From Bacillus sp. HSf4 (GTDB lineage: Bacteria > Bacillota > Bacilli > Bacillales > Bacillaceae), in assembly GCF_029537375.1 (NCBI RefSeq), contig NZ_CP120679.1:353501-417500 (forward strand): 64,000 nt of DNA, written 5' to 3'. Both the position numbers and the translations under genes were made by a program. Every line of letters begins with the position of its first letter. Position 1 is the first letter of the stretch. Below the pieces are notes generated by a model. It ran no database searches, had not been told where the DNA came from, and saw nothing but the letters and a program-made list of their open reading frames with translations. Below are positions 53,129 to 61,794 of this stretch, piece after piece.

Positions 53129-54592
53129 ATTCAAAACGCACAATTGATTATTTCAATCGTCATTTATATGGTGGGTATGCTTTATATTGGTTATTACGCG
53201 TATAAAAGGACATCAAACCTTTCCGATTATATGCTTGGCGGACGGACGCTCGGCCCCGCTGTTACAGCGCTCAGCGCTGGCGCATCAGACATGAGCGGCT
53301 GGCTCTTGATGGGTCTTCCGGGAGCGATGTTTGCCACGGGCCTCAGCGGTTCATGGATCGTAATCGGGCTTGTTCTCGGCGCATGGGCAAACTGGATTTT
53401 TGTGGCGCCTCGTTTAAGGTCCTACACTGAAGTAGCGGGTAATTCCATTACAATTCCTGCATTTTTAGAAAACCGCTTTCATGACAAATCAAAGATTCTC
53501 CGAATTTTTTCAGGGTTCATTATTATTATCTTCTTTACGTTCTATGTATCATCAGGCATGGTCTCCGGCGGCGTGCTGTTTAACAGCATGTTCAATCTCG
53601 AATACCATACTGGCCTTTGGATTATTTCCGGTGTTGTTGTCGCTTACACGCTTTTTGGCGGGTTTTTGGCGGTCAGCTGGACCGACTTTGTCCAAGGCAT
53701 CATCATGTTTATCGCCTTAATCCTTGTACCAATCGTGACGATTATTCAGACAGGAGGACCGTCTGAAGCCTTTACAGAAATCCGTACAATCGACCCGAAC
53801 CTTCTCAATATTTTTAAAGGAACGAGCTTCCTCGGCATTATTTCTTTATTTGCATGGGGTCTCGGATACTTTGGACAGCCTCATATTATCGTGCGATTTA
53901 TGGCGATATCCTCTGTAAAAGAAACAAAAAAAGCGCGTCGAATCGGTATGGGATGGATGATTTTCTCCAGTGTCGGCGCATTGCTGACCGGATTAATCGG
54001 ACTTGCGTATTATTCGAAGAAAGGGCTTCACTTGGACGACCCGGAAACGATCTTTATTCAATTGGGCAACATTCTGTTTCATCCGCTGATCACAGGCTTT
54101 TTGATTTCAGCTATTTTAGCCGCTGTTATGAGTACGATATCCTCTCAGCTGCTTGTCACTTCAAGCTCTTTAACAGAAGATTTGTATAAGACGTTATTCA
54201 AACGATCCGCCACTGACAAAGAACTTGTCTTTATCGGCCGCCTCTCTGTGCTAGCCGTATCGGTTGTCGGACTGTGTCTGGCATGGACAAAAAACAATAC
54301 AATATTGGGGCTTGTCAGCTACGCTTGGGCGGGATTCGGCGCTTCTTTCGGTCCTGTGATTCTCCTGAGCCTATTCTGGAAGAGGATGACGAAATGGGGA
54401 GCGCTTGCAGGTATGGTTGCAGGTGCGCTGACCGTTATTATTTGGGCAAGAGCCGGACTTTCCGGATTTCTATATGAAATCATTCCGGGCTTTGCCGCAA
54501 GCTTATTGTTTGTCTATGTTGTCAGCCTTCTGACTGCTAAACCGGATCAGCAGGTGGTTGAGGAGTTTGATGAATATAAAAAAGCGATTTGA
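53129..54592 (+). CDS. putP: Proline:sodium symporter PutP, likely ATT start
   Basis: This 487-residue SSS-family transporter has about 13 helices. The family blocks are LSDYMLGGRTLGPAVTALSA and GASDMSGWLLMGLPGAMFAT near the start, and SSSLTEDLYKTLF in the middle. It imports proline with Na+. No ATG, GTG or TTG is suitably placed. A GGGGGG site (53117-53122) is followed after 6 bases by ATT 53129, and this start aligns within one residue of the B. subtilis PutP N-terminus. The open frame to GTG 53048 runs through the hairpin and has no good ribosome site. TTG 53144 is a less likely start. Confidence 0.85.
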   Translation: MQNAQLIISIVIYMVGMLYIGYYAYKRTSNLSDYMLGGRTLGPAVTALSAGASDMSGWLLMGLPGAMFATGLSGSWIVIGLVLGAWANWIFVAPRLRSYTEVAGNSITIPAFLENRFHDKSKILRIFSGFIIIIFFTFYVSSGMVSGGVLFNSMFNLEYHTGLWIISGVVVAYTLFGGFLAVSWTDFVQGIIMFIALILVPIVTIIQTGGPSEAFTEIRTIDPNLLNIFKGTSFLGIISLFAWGLGYFGQPHIIVRFMAISSVKETKKARRIGMGWMIFSSVGALLTGLIGLAYYSKKGLHLDDPETIFIQLGNILFHPLITGFLISAILAAVMSTISSQLLVTSSSLTEDLYKTLFKRSATDKELVFIGRLSVLAVSVVGLCLAWTKNNTILGLVSYAWAGFGASFGPVILLSLFWKRMTKWGALAGMVAGALTVIIWARAGLSGFLYEIIPGFAASLLFVYVVSLLTAKPDQQVVEEFDEYKKAI

Positions 54593-54640
54593 CGGATGAT
54601 GATGGAGGTGGCTTGAGGCCATTCTCCGTCTCTCTTTTTA
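54591..54640 (+). terminator. Terminator of putBCP
   Basis: GACGGA (54591-54596) pairs with TCCGTC (54625-54630), with inner GGTGGC-GGCCATT pairs, and TCTCTTTTTA follows. It overlaps the putP stop. Confidence 0.75.
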
Positions 54641-54758
54641 GGGGGTTTTATCCCGATTTGGAAAGGGCCGTGCCCATTTTTTAAAAAGTCTGATATAAGT
54701 CTATACAAGACTGTAAAGGAGCAGTATGATTAAGTTAAAAACGGGTAGGAGAAAGGAT

Positions 54759-56003
54759 ATGGAAGAGCTATTAGAACAAGTTGTTTCTCTTTCAAATATT
54801 AATGAGATCATTGATTTTATCAGCGATGAGTTGAAAAAACCGGTCATTTTGGAAAGCGCGGATTTTTTCCTATTAGCCTACAACTCCTATTATATAAACC
54901 ATTTTGATGCAGCAAACCAGCAAACGATTTTCTCCAAAAAATGTCCGCTTCCGATATTTGAAAAATTTGTCGAAGAAGGTATCATAGATCAATTGAAAAC
55001 CATTCCGACTCCTTTTCGGGTGAAACAGATTGAGGAAATCGGCCTTAATCAGAGGGTCGTCGTCAGCGCCAAGCATAAAGATGAAATCATGGGTTATATT
55101 TGGATTCAGGAAATTGAAAACGATCTCTCTGATGAAGAGCTTGATTTCTTATATCAGGCTTCCTTTCACGTCGGAAAAATCATTTACAAGAAAAAGCGGC
55201 TCAAGCAAGAGAAGGAAGAAGAAGCGGAAGAGCTTTATAAAAGAGCGATAAACGACCAGTTTCAAACGGAGAAAGAACTGAAAGCTGCGGCTGATAAAGC
55301 CGGTGTTGTTTTGCCTTCCGTGTTTACCGTCATGGTTCTGCAAGTCGTTGACGGCGAGGATGAGCTGCTTGATGATTTGAAGGAGACGATCAGATCGTAT
55401 TTAAACTTAAAAGACAACATCAGCCATGTTATAGAGGATCATTCCAACATCGCCATCATTGTCGGCAGCGTCTCGCGTAAGCGTTCAGCCCTAGCTGCGG
55501 CTTCTGAGCTGATCAACCGGCTTTTGACGCACCTGCGCTCGCAAATGCTTCCCCTCATTTTCATCGGGGTCGGCAATGAATACAGCAGCATGCTGTCGCT
55601 TGGAAAAAGCTACCGGGAGGCCCTGCAGGTCACAAAAGCGGCGGAAATCACGGGAAGCCAGGAACACATTCCTTACGAATACCAAAAGCTTGGGCTTTTC
55701 AGATACCTTGACCAAATCGCCGCCAAAAACGATCATCTGCAATATGTGAATTCCGACCTGATGCTGTTGAAAGAAAAGGATAAAGAAAGCCACACTGAAT
55801 TTTTGCGAACCCTTGAAATTTACCTTGTCAATAACTGCAAAGTCAAACCGTCCGCAGAACAGCTGTTTATCCACCAAAACACGCTGAATTACCGCATTAA
55901 ACAAATACTGGATATGACGTCGATCGATTTGAATGATTTTAACACGAGGTGTCAATTGTTCATCGATTTGATGCTCATGAAAAAAGCCGGCTATAAATCG
56001 TAA
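54759..56003 (+). CDS. putR: PucR-type transcriptional activator PutR
   Basis: This is a 414-residue regulator whose C-terminal helix-turn-helix of the PucR type covers about 350-410 (AEQLFIHQNTLNYRIKQILD). The N-terminal two thirds form the sensor, with a coiled-coil stretch rich in K and E near 145-175. In B. subtilis PutR activates putBCP in response to proline and is encoded right after putP, as here. ATG 54759 follows AGGAGAAAGG; the longer frame to 54726 adds 11 residues without support. Confidence 0.93.
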   Translation: MEELLEQVVSLSNINEIIDFISDELKKPVILESADFFLLAYNSYYINHFDAANQQTIFSKKCPLPIFEKFVEEGIIDQLKTIPTPFRVKQIEEIGLNQRVVVSAKHKDEIMGYIWIQEIENDLSDEELDFLYQASFHVGKIIYKKKRLKQEKEEEAEELYKRAINDQFQTEKELKAAADKAGVVLPSVFTVMVLQVVDGEDELLDDLKETIRSYLNLKDNISHVIEDHSNIAIIVGSVSRKRSALAAASELINRLLTHLRSQMLPLIFIGVGNEYSSMLSLGKSYREALQVTKAAEITGSQEHIPYEYQKLGLFRYLDQIAAKNDHLQYVNSDLMLLKEKDKESHTEFLRTLEIYLVNNCKVKPSAEQLFIHQNTLNYRIKQILDMTSIDLNDFNTRCQLFIDLMLMKKAGYKS

Positions 56004-56017
56004 AGCCGCAATCCGCA

Positions 56018-56048
56018 AAAAAGCCGGTGCACCACGCACCGGCTTTTT
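56018..56048. terminator. Bidirectional terminator between putR and ycgQ
   Basis: AAAAAGCCGGTGC (56018-56030) pairs perfectly with GCACCGGCTTTTT (56036-56048), a 13-bp stem with an ACCAC loop and A/T tails on both sides. It overlaps the stop of ycgQ by two bases. Confidence 0.93.
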
Positions 56049-56889
56049 AATAGGTTCTATACACATACGGATCTTTTGGCTGTTTGATTTTTGACCAATC
56101 TGTCACTTTCAAAACCGGAATCACAGATTTGAACGGCTGATAATATTCCGATGACAGCGTCCCTTTCACATGAAGCCATTGGTCGTCTTTGATATTCATT
56201 TCCTTAGGAAACTCGACCAGCATACCGTAGACGCCCGAATCCGCGATGCAATGAATGATACCAAAGCGGAGGACAAAGAGCTGTTTGTCGTTGATCGATT
56301 CGCCTTTAAAAGCAAAACCGTTGAACTCGATCGTTTTATCAAGAAATTCTCCGGGATAGTTATAGATGGTTTCCATACCCTTCAAATAATCTTCATCTTT
56401 TAAGGAAATCTGTTTTTTTCCCTTATATTTCTTCAGCGCTTTTTCCATCAGCTCATCGTAGCCGTCCCGGCCGTAATAGATGCTTGTATCCGGGCGCAGA
56501 TACTGAGTCTGGGCGTAATTGTCAGGCTGTTCAATCGCTTTGAATGAAAAGCCTTTCGATTTGACGATATTCGAATCGAGTGTTGCCGCCGGAAGAAAAA
56601 GCCCGGTGCATAATGGGAAAAGAAACACGAAATAAATCAGCATTCTTTTCAGGAAAGGTTTATCTTTCTCATGATCGTGATCATGTCCGCACCCGCAGTC
56701 ATGGCACTCTTTCTCATCCGTTCCTTTCACATAGATATAGAATTGAACCACTGTCAGAATGGCCAGCAGAAAAATCGCTATATATGAAAGGTAAGCGTAT
56801 TTCATATTGATATACTTCGTTAAATTCCCTGACGCATGCAGATGAAAAAAGAAAAACGTAAAAAACATTAAAATGAATGTGCGAAACAT
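56047..56889 (-). CDS. ycgQ: YcgQ membrane protein (TIGR03943-like permease subunit)
   Basis: This 280-residue protein has two N-terminal helices and one more near residue 85-105, then a soluble C-terminal domain outside the membrane. A short metal-binding motif lies between the first helices: CHDCGCGHDHDHEKD (about 59-73), with three Cys and three His. It is the partner of YcgR, 4 bases away. The pair is proposed as a permease with an accessory protein, and the Cys/His cluster makes a transition metal such as zinc or copper a reasonable guess. The substrate is not established. Confidence 0.85.
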   Translation of the reverse strand: MFRTFILMFFTFFFFHLHASGNLTKYINMKYAYLSYIAIFLLAILTVVQFYIYVKGTDEKECHDCGCGHDHDHEKDKPFLKRMLIYFVFLFPLCTGLFLPAATLDSNIVKSKGFSFKAIEQPDNYAQTQYLRPDTSIYYGRDGYDELMEKALKKYKGKKQISLKDEDYLKGMETIYNYPGEFLDKTIEFNGFAFKGESINDKQLFVLRFGIIHCIADSGVYGMLVEFPKEMNIKDDQWLHVKGTLSSEYYQPFKSVIPVLKVTDWSKIKQPKDPYVYRTY

Positions 56890-56893
56890 GATC

Positions 56894-57781
56894 TCACCCC
56901 TTTACCAAAAGTGATCCGGCCAAGACGATGACAGCGATATAGGCGATTAAAACAAAGACGAACCGTTTTCTGAAGATGCCGAGCATCATCAGCAGGTTTT
57001 TGATATCCACCATTGCGCCGAAGACGAGAAAAGCGATCAGGGAGCCGAGCGAAAACGTGCTGCTGAAAGAAGACGCGATAAAGGCATCAACCTCTGAACA
57101 AAGTGATAAAACAAACGATAGACCCATCATGACGAGTGAAGATGAGACATCATTTTGGCCGATGGCCAACAGAGTCGATGTTTTAATATATGTCTGCATG
57201 GCCGCTGCCACGAACGCGCCGATGATCAAGTATTTCCCCACTGAGAAAAACTCATCGACCGCATGGCGAAGCGTCCCGCCAAGCTTTTTCCAAAAGGATG
57301 GCCGGGCATGTCCATGGTGGTGATGTCCGTGCGGGTCTCCTTCAAGCAGTTGCGTCCCTTTAAATTGAAAAGAGATGATCACGCCGACGATAACAGAAAC
57401 CGCAATCGCAAGCCCGCCGCGGTAGAAGACGACATCCCATTTGTTTCCGAAGGCGATAAACGTTGAGAATAAGACAATCGGGTTAATGATCGGAGCCGTC
57501 AGCATAAAGGCGACAGCGGCATGCAACGGAACGCCTTTTAAAAGCAGACGCCGGGCGATCGGCACGATCCCGCATTCACAAGCCGGAAACAAGACACCGG
57601 CAAATGTTCCGGACAGCACAGCGAGAAACCGGTTCTTCGGGATGATCTTCGCCATCATTTCCTCCGTCACAAACATTTGAATCAATCCTGATATAAAAAC
57701 GCCGATTAAAACGAATGGAATTGCCTCTATTAAGATACTGATAAAGATAGAGTTGAGCTGCAGAAAGGATTGTGAAGCCAC
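56894..57781 (-). CDS. ycgR: YcgR permease (UPF0718/DUF318 family)
   Basis: This is a 295-residue membrane protein with eight likely helices and the DUF318/ArsP-like permease blocks: LFPACECGIVPIARRLLLKG near 65, with the conserved CEC motif, and AFMLTAPIINPIVLFSTF near 90. A His-rich loop (HGHHHHGHARP, about 153-163) separates the halves. GTG 57781 follows GGAGG. The operator and promoter lie just upstream. With YcgQ it probably forms a metal- or metalloid-linked permease; the B. subtilis pair has no firm function as far as I recall. Confidence 0.88.
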   Translation of the reverse strand: MASQSFLQLNSIFISILIEAIPFVLIGVFISGLIQMFVTEEMMAKIIPKNRFLAVLSGTFAGVLFPACECGIVPIARRLLLKGVPLHAAVAFMLTAPIINPIVLFSTFIAFGNKWDVVFYRGGLAIAVSVIVGVIISFQFKGTQLLEGDPHGHHHHGHARPSFWKKLGGTLRHAVDEFFSVGKYLIIGAFVAAAMQTYIKTSTLLAIGQNDVSSSLVMMGLSFVLSLCSEVDAFIASSFSSTFSLGSLIAFLVFGAMVDIKNLLMMLGIFRKRFVFVLIAYIAVIVLAGSLLVKG

Positions 57782-57804
57782 AAAAAAACCTCCGCAATCA
57801 ATTT

Positions 57805-57819
57805 TAGTTTGTCAAACTA
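57805..57819. promoter_or_regulatory. Palindromic operator in the ycgRQ promoter
   Basis: TAGTTTG-T-CAAACTA is a perfect 15-base palindrome. It lies directly downstream of a minus-strand TATAAT (plus 57822-57827) and 24 bases upstream of ycgR, at about the transcription start. The cognate repressor is not encoded next to it. Confidence 0.7.
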
Positions 57820-57970
57820 GCATTATATCATAAGAGGATCGGTTTGGGAAAAGAGCGGATGACACGTACAGCAAAACCTCGCCATATCGGGTCAGAAAAA
57901 AATCCACATTTCTAATGGCGAATGGTATGATAAAAATATTCTAACAATGAAATCAAAAGGGGATGAGAGC

Positions 57971-58927
57971 ATGCAGCAGCCATACGATTTACCGCTTGAG
58001 CAGCTATATACATATAAACCGGAACGGACGGCTTTGGAGGATTTTAAAGATTTCTGGAAGGATGCCCTCGCAGAACTAGGTTCGGAGAAAGCAGAACCAC
58101 AGCTTGAACCGCACGATTATCCGGCTGATGGCGTAAAAGTCTATTGGCTTACATACCGGAGCATCGGGGGAGCGCGAATAAAAGGGTGGTACGCCGTTCC
58201 GGACAGCAAGGGGCCTCATCCTGCCATCATCAAATACCACGGCTATAATGCCAGCTATGACGGGAATGTCCATGACATTGTCAATTGGGCCCTTCATGGC
58301 TACGCGGCGTTTGGCATGCTTGTCCGCGGCCAGAACATGAGTGAAGATACAAGCGTATCCCCTCACGGACATGTGCCGGGCTGGATGACAAAAGGGATTC
58401 TTGATCCGAAAACATATTATTATAGAGGTGTTTACCTTGACGCCGTAAGAGCGGTCGAGGTCGTCAGCGGATTTGCCGAAGTCGATGAAAAGCGAATCGG
58501 CGTGATCGGCGCAAGCCAGGGCGGCGGACTGGCCATCGCGGTTTCCGCACTGTCCGATATTCCAAAAGCAGCCGTTTCTGAATATCCGTATTTAAGCAAC
58601 TTTCAGAGAGCCATCGATACAGCAATCGACCAGCCATATCTTGAAATCAATTCCTTTTTCAGAAGAAACAGCAGCCCTGAGGTTGAACAGACAGCGATGA
58701 ACACCCTGACATATTTCGATATTATGAATCTTGCGGAATCGGTAAAAGCCCCCGTGCTGATGTCGATCGGTTTGGTCGATACGATCACACCGCCGTCAAC
58801 CGTCTTTGCGGCATACAATCATTTAAACACGGATAAGGACTTGAAAGTGTACCGTTACTTTGGACATGAATACATCCCCGCTTTTCACATGGAGAAGCTG
58901 GCCTTTTTGAAAGAGCATTTGAAATAA
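57971..58927 (+). CDS. cah: Cephalosporin-C deacetylase / acetyl xylan esterase
   Basis: This is a 318-residue alpha/beta hydrolase of carbohydrate esterase family 7. It has RGQNMSEDTSVSPHGHVPGW near 120, the nucleophile in GASQGGGLAIA (S181 region), GLVDTITPPS with the acid, and HEYIPAFH with the catalytic histidine near 298. It removes acetyl groups from short xylo-oligosaccharides and from cephalosporin C. The length equals B. subtilis Cah. No signal peptide is seen, so it acts in the cytoplasm. ATG 57971 follows AAAGGGGATGAG. It is monocistronic with a strong terminator. Confidence 0.95.
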   Translation: MQQPYDLPLEQLYTYKPERTALEDFKDFWKDALAELGSEKAEPQLEPHDYPADGVKVYWLTYRSIGGARIKGWYAVPDSKGPHPAIIKYHGYNASYDGNVHDIVNWALHGYAAFGMLVRGQNMSEDTSVSPHGHVPGWMTKGILDPKTYYYRGVYLDAVRAVEVVSGFAEVDEKRIGVIGASQGGGLAIAVSALSDIPKAAVSEYPYLSNFQRAIDTAIDQPYLEINSFFRRNSSPEVEQTAMNTLTYFDIMNLAESVKAPVLMSIGLVDTITPPSTVFAAYNHLNTDKDLKVYRYFGHEYIPAFHMEKLAFLKEHLK

Positions 58928-58936
58928 GTGAACAAA

Positions 58937-58966
58937 ACATCCGGCAAGAAAGCCGGATGTTTTTTT
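58937..58966 (+). terminator. Terminator of cah
   Basis: ACATCCGGC (58937-58945) pairs with GCCGGATGT (58952-58960), followed by a T6 run. Confidence 0.92.
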
Positions 58967-58982
58967 ATGTCTTGATTAAAGA

Positions 58983-59005
58983 TTATATCGTATTATAAGA
59001 TATAA
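58983..59005. promoter_or_regulatory. Candidate MarR operator
   Basis: TTATATC (58983-58989) and GATATAA (58999-59005) form an inverted repeat with a 9-base spacer, 21 bases upstream of the MarR start. The spacing suits a MarR dimer. Confidence 0.6.
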
Positions 59006-59025
59006 AATAGAGAGGGGATGTTTTG

Positions 59026-59448
59026 ATGAATATGGAAGAACTCATTGAAGCGATGAATCAAGATTGGACAGACATATACTACAATTTGCACCATACACAT
59101 GACGACAGCTTGTCCCATCAGGCTGTTCGATTGCTTCAACATATCGAAAAAAAGCAATATGTCACAATCGGCGAATTGGCCAGACTGTTGGATGTGTCCC
59201 ATAATACCGCGTCAGAGCATGTGAAACGGCTGATTCAAAAAAAGCTTGTTCTTAAAAAGAGGGACAATAAAGATGAACGAAAAGTTTATGTCACATTGTC
59301 CGCAGAAGGCGAAGCCGCGGTAAAGCGGCACACCCGCCTTGATCCGCAAAAACTGCAAATGGTCCTTCAGCACTTGAATGAGGAGGAAATCGGATTGGTG
59401 AAAACAGCATTTTCTATGTTAAGCCGGGAGGCCAAGTCATGTTTCTGA
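59026..59448 (+). CDS. MarR family transcriptional regulator
   Basis: This 140-residue MarR protein has the winged helix at about 30-100 (VTIGELARLLDVSHNTASEH, VKRLIQKKLVLKKRDNKDER, KVYVTLSAEG). The flanking helices form the dimer. ATG 59026 follows GAGAGGGGATG. It overlaps the DUF3147 gene by 10 bases, so it probably regulates that gene and itself. The inverted repeat upstream fits autoregulation. The ligand is unknown. Confidence 0.9.
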   Translation: MNMEELIEAMNQDWTDIYYNLHHTHDDSLSHQAVRLLQHIEKKQYVTIGELARLLDVSHNTASEHVKRLIQKKLVLKKRDNKDERKVYVTLSAEGEAAVKRHTRLDPQKLQMVLQHLNEEEIGLVKTAFSMLSREAKSCF

Positions 59449-59780
59449 TCGCCAAAATTGCCGTTTCTGCCGTTTTGATTGGAATTGTAACCGAAATTGC
59501 CAGAAAATCGCCCGAATTTGGAGGCATTATCGCCGCGCTTCCGCTTGTCAGTCTGTTAAGCTTATTTTGGCTGAGCATCCAAGGGGAGTCTGCCAAGCAG
59601 TTAAGCCAATTTGCCGCAGGCGTGTTATGGGGCTTTCCCGCTACAGCTGTACTCATTCTCATCGTCGCTGTCAGCTTAAAAGCGTCATTTCCGATGGTGC
59701 TGTCTTTTCTGTTTGGAATATGCGGATGGGGAGTCTGCTTACTGCTGCAAAAAGCTGTGGTTCGTGCGGTTTTCGGGTGA
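59439..59780 (+). CDS. DUF3147 small membrane protein
   Basis: This is a 113-residue protein with four likely helices (about 3-20, 30-48, 58-78, 84-108), containing EFGGIIAALPLVSLLSLFWL. It matches the DUF3147 family, whose function is not known; many members sit next to MarR regulators. ATG 59439 lies inside the end of the MarR gene behind GGGAGG, so the two are co-translated. Confidence 0.82.
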   Translation: MFLIAKIAVSAVLIGIVTEIARKSPEFGGIIAALPLVSLLSLFWLSIQGESAKQLSQFAAGVLWGFPATAVLILIVAVSLKASFPMVLSFLFGICGWGVCLLLQKAVVRAVFG

Positions 59781-59867
59781 GGGTTGCGGGGGATTTGATC
59801 GTCTGTAAATATGTGTTCAGGCAGATCGGCTGGCGGTCTATAAATAATTGAGTTTTTTTATGCTGAA

Positions 59868-59932
59868 CGTTCCGGCAGAGATTCGAACTTCCGACCGACG
59901 GCTTAAAAGGCCGTTGCTCTATCAAGCTTGAG
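59868..59932 (-). pseudogene. Degenerate tRNA-Lys-like sequence
   Basis: Read on the minus strand this shows an intact anticodon arm: ACGGC stem (plus 59910-59914), a 7-base loop with anticodon TTT (59903-59909), and GCCGT (59898-59902). A T-loop TTCGAAT follows (59881-59887). The D-arm is shortened (AGCTTGATAGAGCA), the T-stem arms GGAAG and CTCTG do not pair, and no 5' acceptor strand matches GCCGGAAC at the 3' side. It is therefore a tRNA remnant or an old attachment site, not a working tRNA. Confidence 0.6.
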
Positions 59933-59975
59933 GATATGTATTGCGATCGGTATTAAGGTTTAATTTTAGGTGAAA

Positions 59976-60009
59976 GCCCTTAAAAGGTTGTTATCGGTCT
60001 TTTAAGGGC
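59976..60009 (-). terminator. Terminator of yckBA
   Basis: GCCCTTAAAAG (59976-59986) pairs perfectly with CTTTTAAGGGC (59999-60009). It lies 15 bases past the stop of the minus-strand permease gene. Confidence 0.75.
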
Positions 60010-60023
60010 CTTGTTTGTTATTT

Positions 60024-60707
60024 CTATTTTCTTACATATACGGCATGGCGTTTTTCCAAGTAATCCTGAAGCAAACCGACGGCTGAGCAAATGCCCCAAT
60101 AAATCAAGGCTGCCAATATATACATCGTCATATAGTCGAACTCCCGGCCGCCGACGATTTTCGCCTGCTGAAATAATTCGGGCACCGTGATCATGGCGGC
60201 GAGAGAAGATGCTTTAATAAGGTCAAGCATGACGTTCGTCAGAGGCGGCAGAGCGATTCTGACGGATTGGGGGACAATGATGTGCCGCAACGTCTGCGGG
60301 TAGGAATAGCCGATCGATTTTGCAGCGTCCCACTGGCCTCTGTCCACCGAAGATAAGGCTGAACGGATAATTTCGGCGATGTAAGCGGCGCTGTTGATGC
60401 TGAAGCCGAGGATGGCAGCGGTCAGCGCAGTGAATTGAATGCCTACATAAGGAAAGCCGAAATACAACATAAACAGAATGACCAATATCGGAACGCCTCT
60501 CATAAATGAAATGTAGATCCTTGCCGGCCACCGCAGCAGCGCGAGCCCAGACATCCGGCCCAGCGCGACGAAAAAGCCGAGAACCAGTCCGGCAAACATG
60601 CTCACAAAGGAAATCAAGAGCGTATTCCATATGCCCTGGATCACATAAGGGAATGATTTAGCAGCCAATTCTGCGTTGAAAATATACTCCCATTGAATCG
60701 TGCCCAC
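60024..60707 (-). CDS. yckA: Polar amino acid ABC transporter permease YckA
   Basis: This is a 227-residue HisM/GlnP-type permease with five helices. The EAA loop is SIGYSYPQTLRHIIVPQSVRIALPP near residue 140, the site that docks the ATPase. Further motifs are YISFMRGVPILVILFMLYFG and NSAAYIAEIIRSALSSVDRG. It imports an amino acid together with the binding protein YckB, encoded 11 bases upstream. No ATP-binding gene follows in this operon, so it must borrow one. This arrangement equals yckA-yckB of B. subtilis. The substrate is not established. Confidence 0.9.
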   Translation of the reverse strand: MGTIQWEYIFNAELAAKSFPYVIQGIWNTLLISFVSMFAGLVLGFFVALGRMSGLALLRWPARIYISFMRGVPILVILFMLYFGFPYVGIQFTALTAAILGFSINSAAYIAEIIRSALSSVDRGQWDAAKSIGYSYPQTLRHIIVPQSVRIALPPLTNVMLDLIKASSLAAMITVPELFQQAKIVGGREFDYMTMYILAALIYWGICSAVGLLQDYLEKRHAVYVRK

Positions 60708-60718
60708 TTTGAATCCCT

Positions 60719-61594
60719 CTATTTGTTTACATCGACGTCAGTATAGTCGAGATCGGGTTTTTTTGAAACATCGGCATCACCAAAGAATTGTTTTGAAATC
60801 TTTTTGATTGTACCGTCTTTCAGCATGTCCTTGATGACTTTGTCGAATTGTTTTTTAAGCTCTTTGTTGCCTTTTTTGATGATCATCCCTTGCTGATGCG
60901 GATAATATTTAAGATCGGGATGAATCGTCAAATCCAAGTCAGGCATTGCGGCAAGCGCCAATTTCTGTAAGTAATAGTCGTTTAAAATGACGTCAGTCCT
61001 GCCGTTGGCCACGTCTTTTAAGTATTGTTCGTTTGTTGCATTATCATAGATCACTTCTTCAGCCCCGTATTGGCGGGCGATATCCATGTAAACGGTCGTG
61101 GCAGCGCCGGCGGCTTTTTTCCCTTTTAAGTCTTCCAATCTATGAATGCCTGATAAATCTTTTTTGCGGACGATTGCCGTACCATAAGAGTATTTATAAG
61201 GTGCTGTGAACAAGAATTTTTTCTTGCGGTCTTCCGTCATCGTGATATCGTTGGCTGCCGCGTCGACTTGGCCGCTGCCAACCGCCGCCAGCATGCCGTC
61301 AAAGCCCATCTCTTTAAACTCGACATCCAAATCGAGCCGTTTCGCAGCTTCGCGCACGACTTCCACTTCATACCCCGTCAGTTTATCCTTGCCGGAATCC
61401 GTGTCATGATATGAAGTGGGATAAAGGGTTCCGGAAGTCGCAACAACGATTTTTCCCTTTTCTTTGATTCCATCCCAGGCTGTCTTTTCCTGTTCAGCCT
61501 CATGTTGAGCTGTGCTGCAAGCAGCGGTTATAATAGCAAACGCCATCACTGTGACCAGCAAAGTGAACGGCTTGTACAAACGTAATTTTTTCAC
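60719..61594 (-). CDS. yckB: Amino acid ABC transporter binding lipoprotein YckB
   Basis: This is a 291-residue solute-binding protein of family 3. The lipoprotein signal ends in ITAAC, which supplies the lipidated cysteine near residue 27. The domain starts KGKIVVATSGTLYPTSYHD and has the usual LTGYEVEVVREAAKRL, AANDITMTEDRKKKF and GTAIVRKKDL. It should bind a polar amino acid outside the membrane and hand it to YckA. GTG 61594 has GGAGGATTG 6 bases upstream; the frame to 61657 is a spurious extension. Confidence 0.92.
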   Translation of the reverse strand: MKKLRLYKPFTLLVTVMAFAIITAACSTAQHEAEQEKTAWDGIKEKGKIVVATSGTLYPTSYHDTDSGKDKLTGYEVEVVREAAKRLDLDVEFKEMGFDGMLAAVGSGQVDAAANDITMTEDRKKKFLFTAPYKYSYGTAIVRKKDLSGIHRLEDLKGKKAAGAATTVYMDIARQYGAEEVIYDNATNEQYLKDVANGRTDVILNDYYLQKLALAAMPDLDLTIHPDLKYYPHQQGMIIKKGNKELKKQFDKVIKDMLKDGTIKKISKQFFGDADVSKKPDLDYTDVDVNK

Positions 61595-61794
61595 CTGAAA
61601 CAATCCTCCTATTCCTTTAGTCAAGAAAACGATAGCATTGAAGCCGGCAAGAGGCAATAAGTTATTTTGTATTGGGAGAAAAAGAAAATTCTTAAAGGCA
61701 AAAATGGTAAAAGGTGCATTCTGCTTTACTTTTGAATGTAAAAGATGAAATCATAATGATATTGGACAATATAAAAAATGAGGAGGATGAAAAA

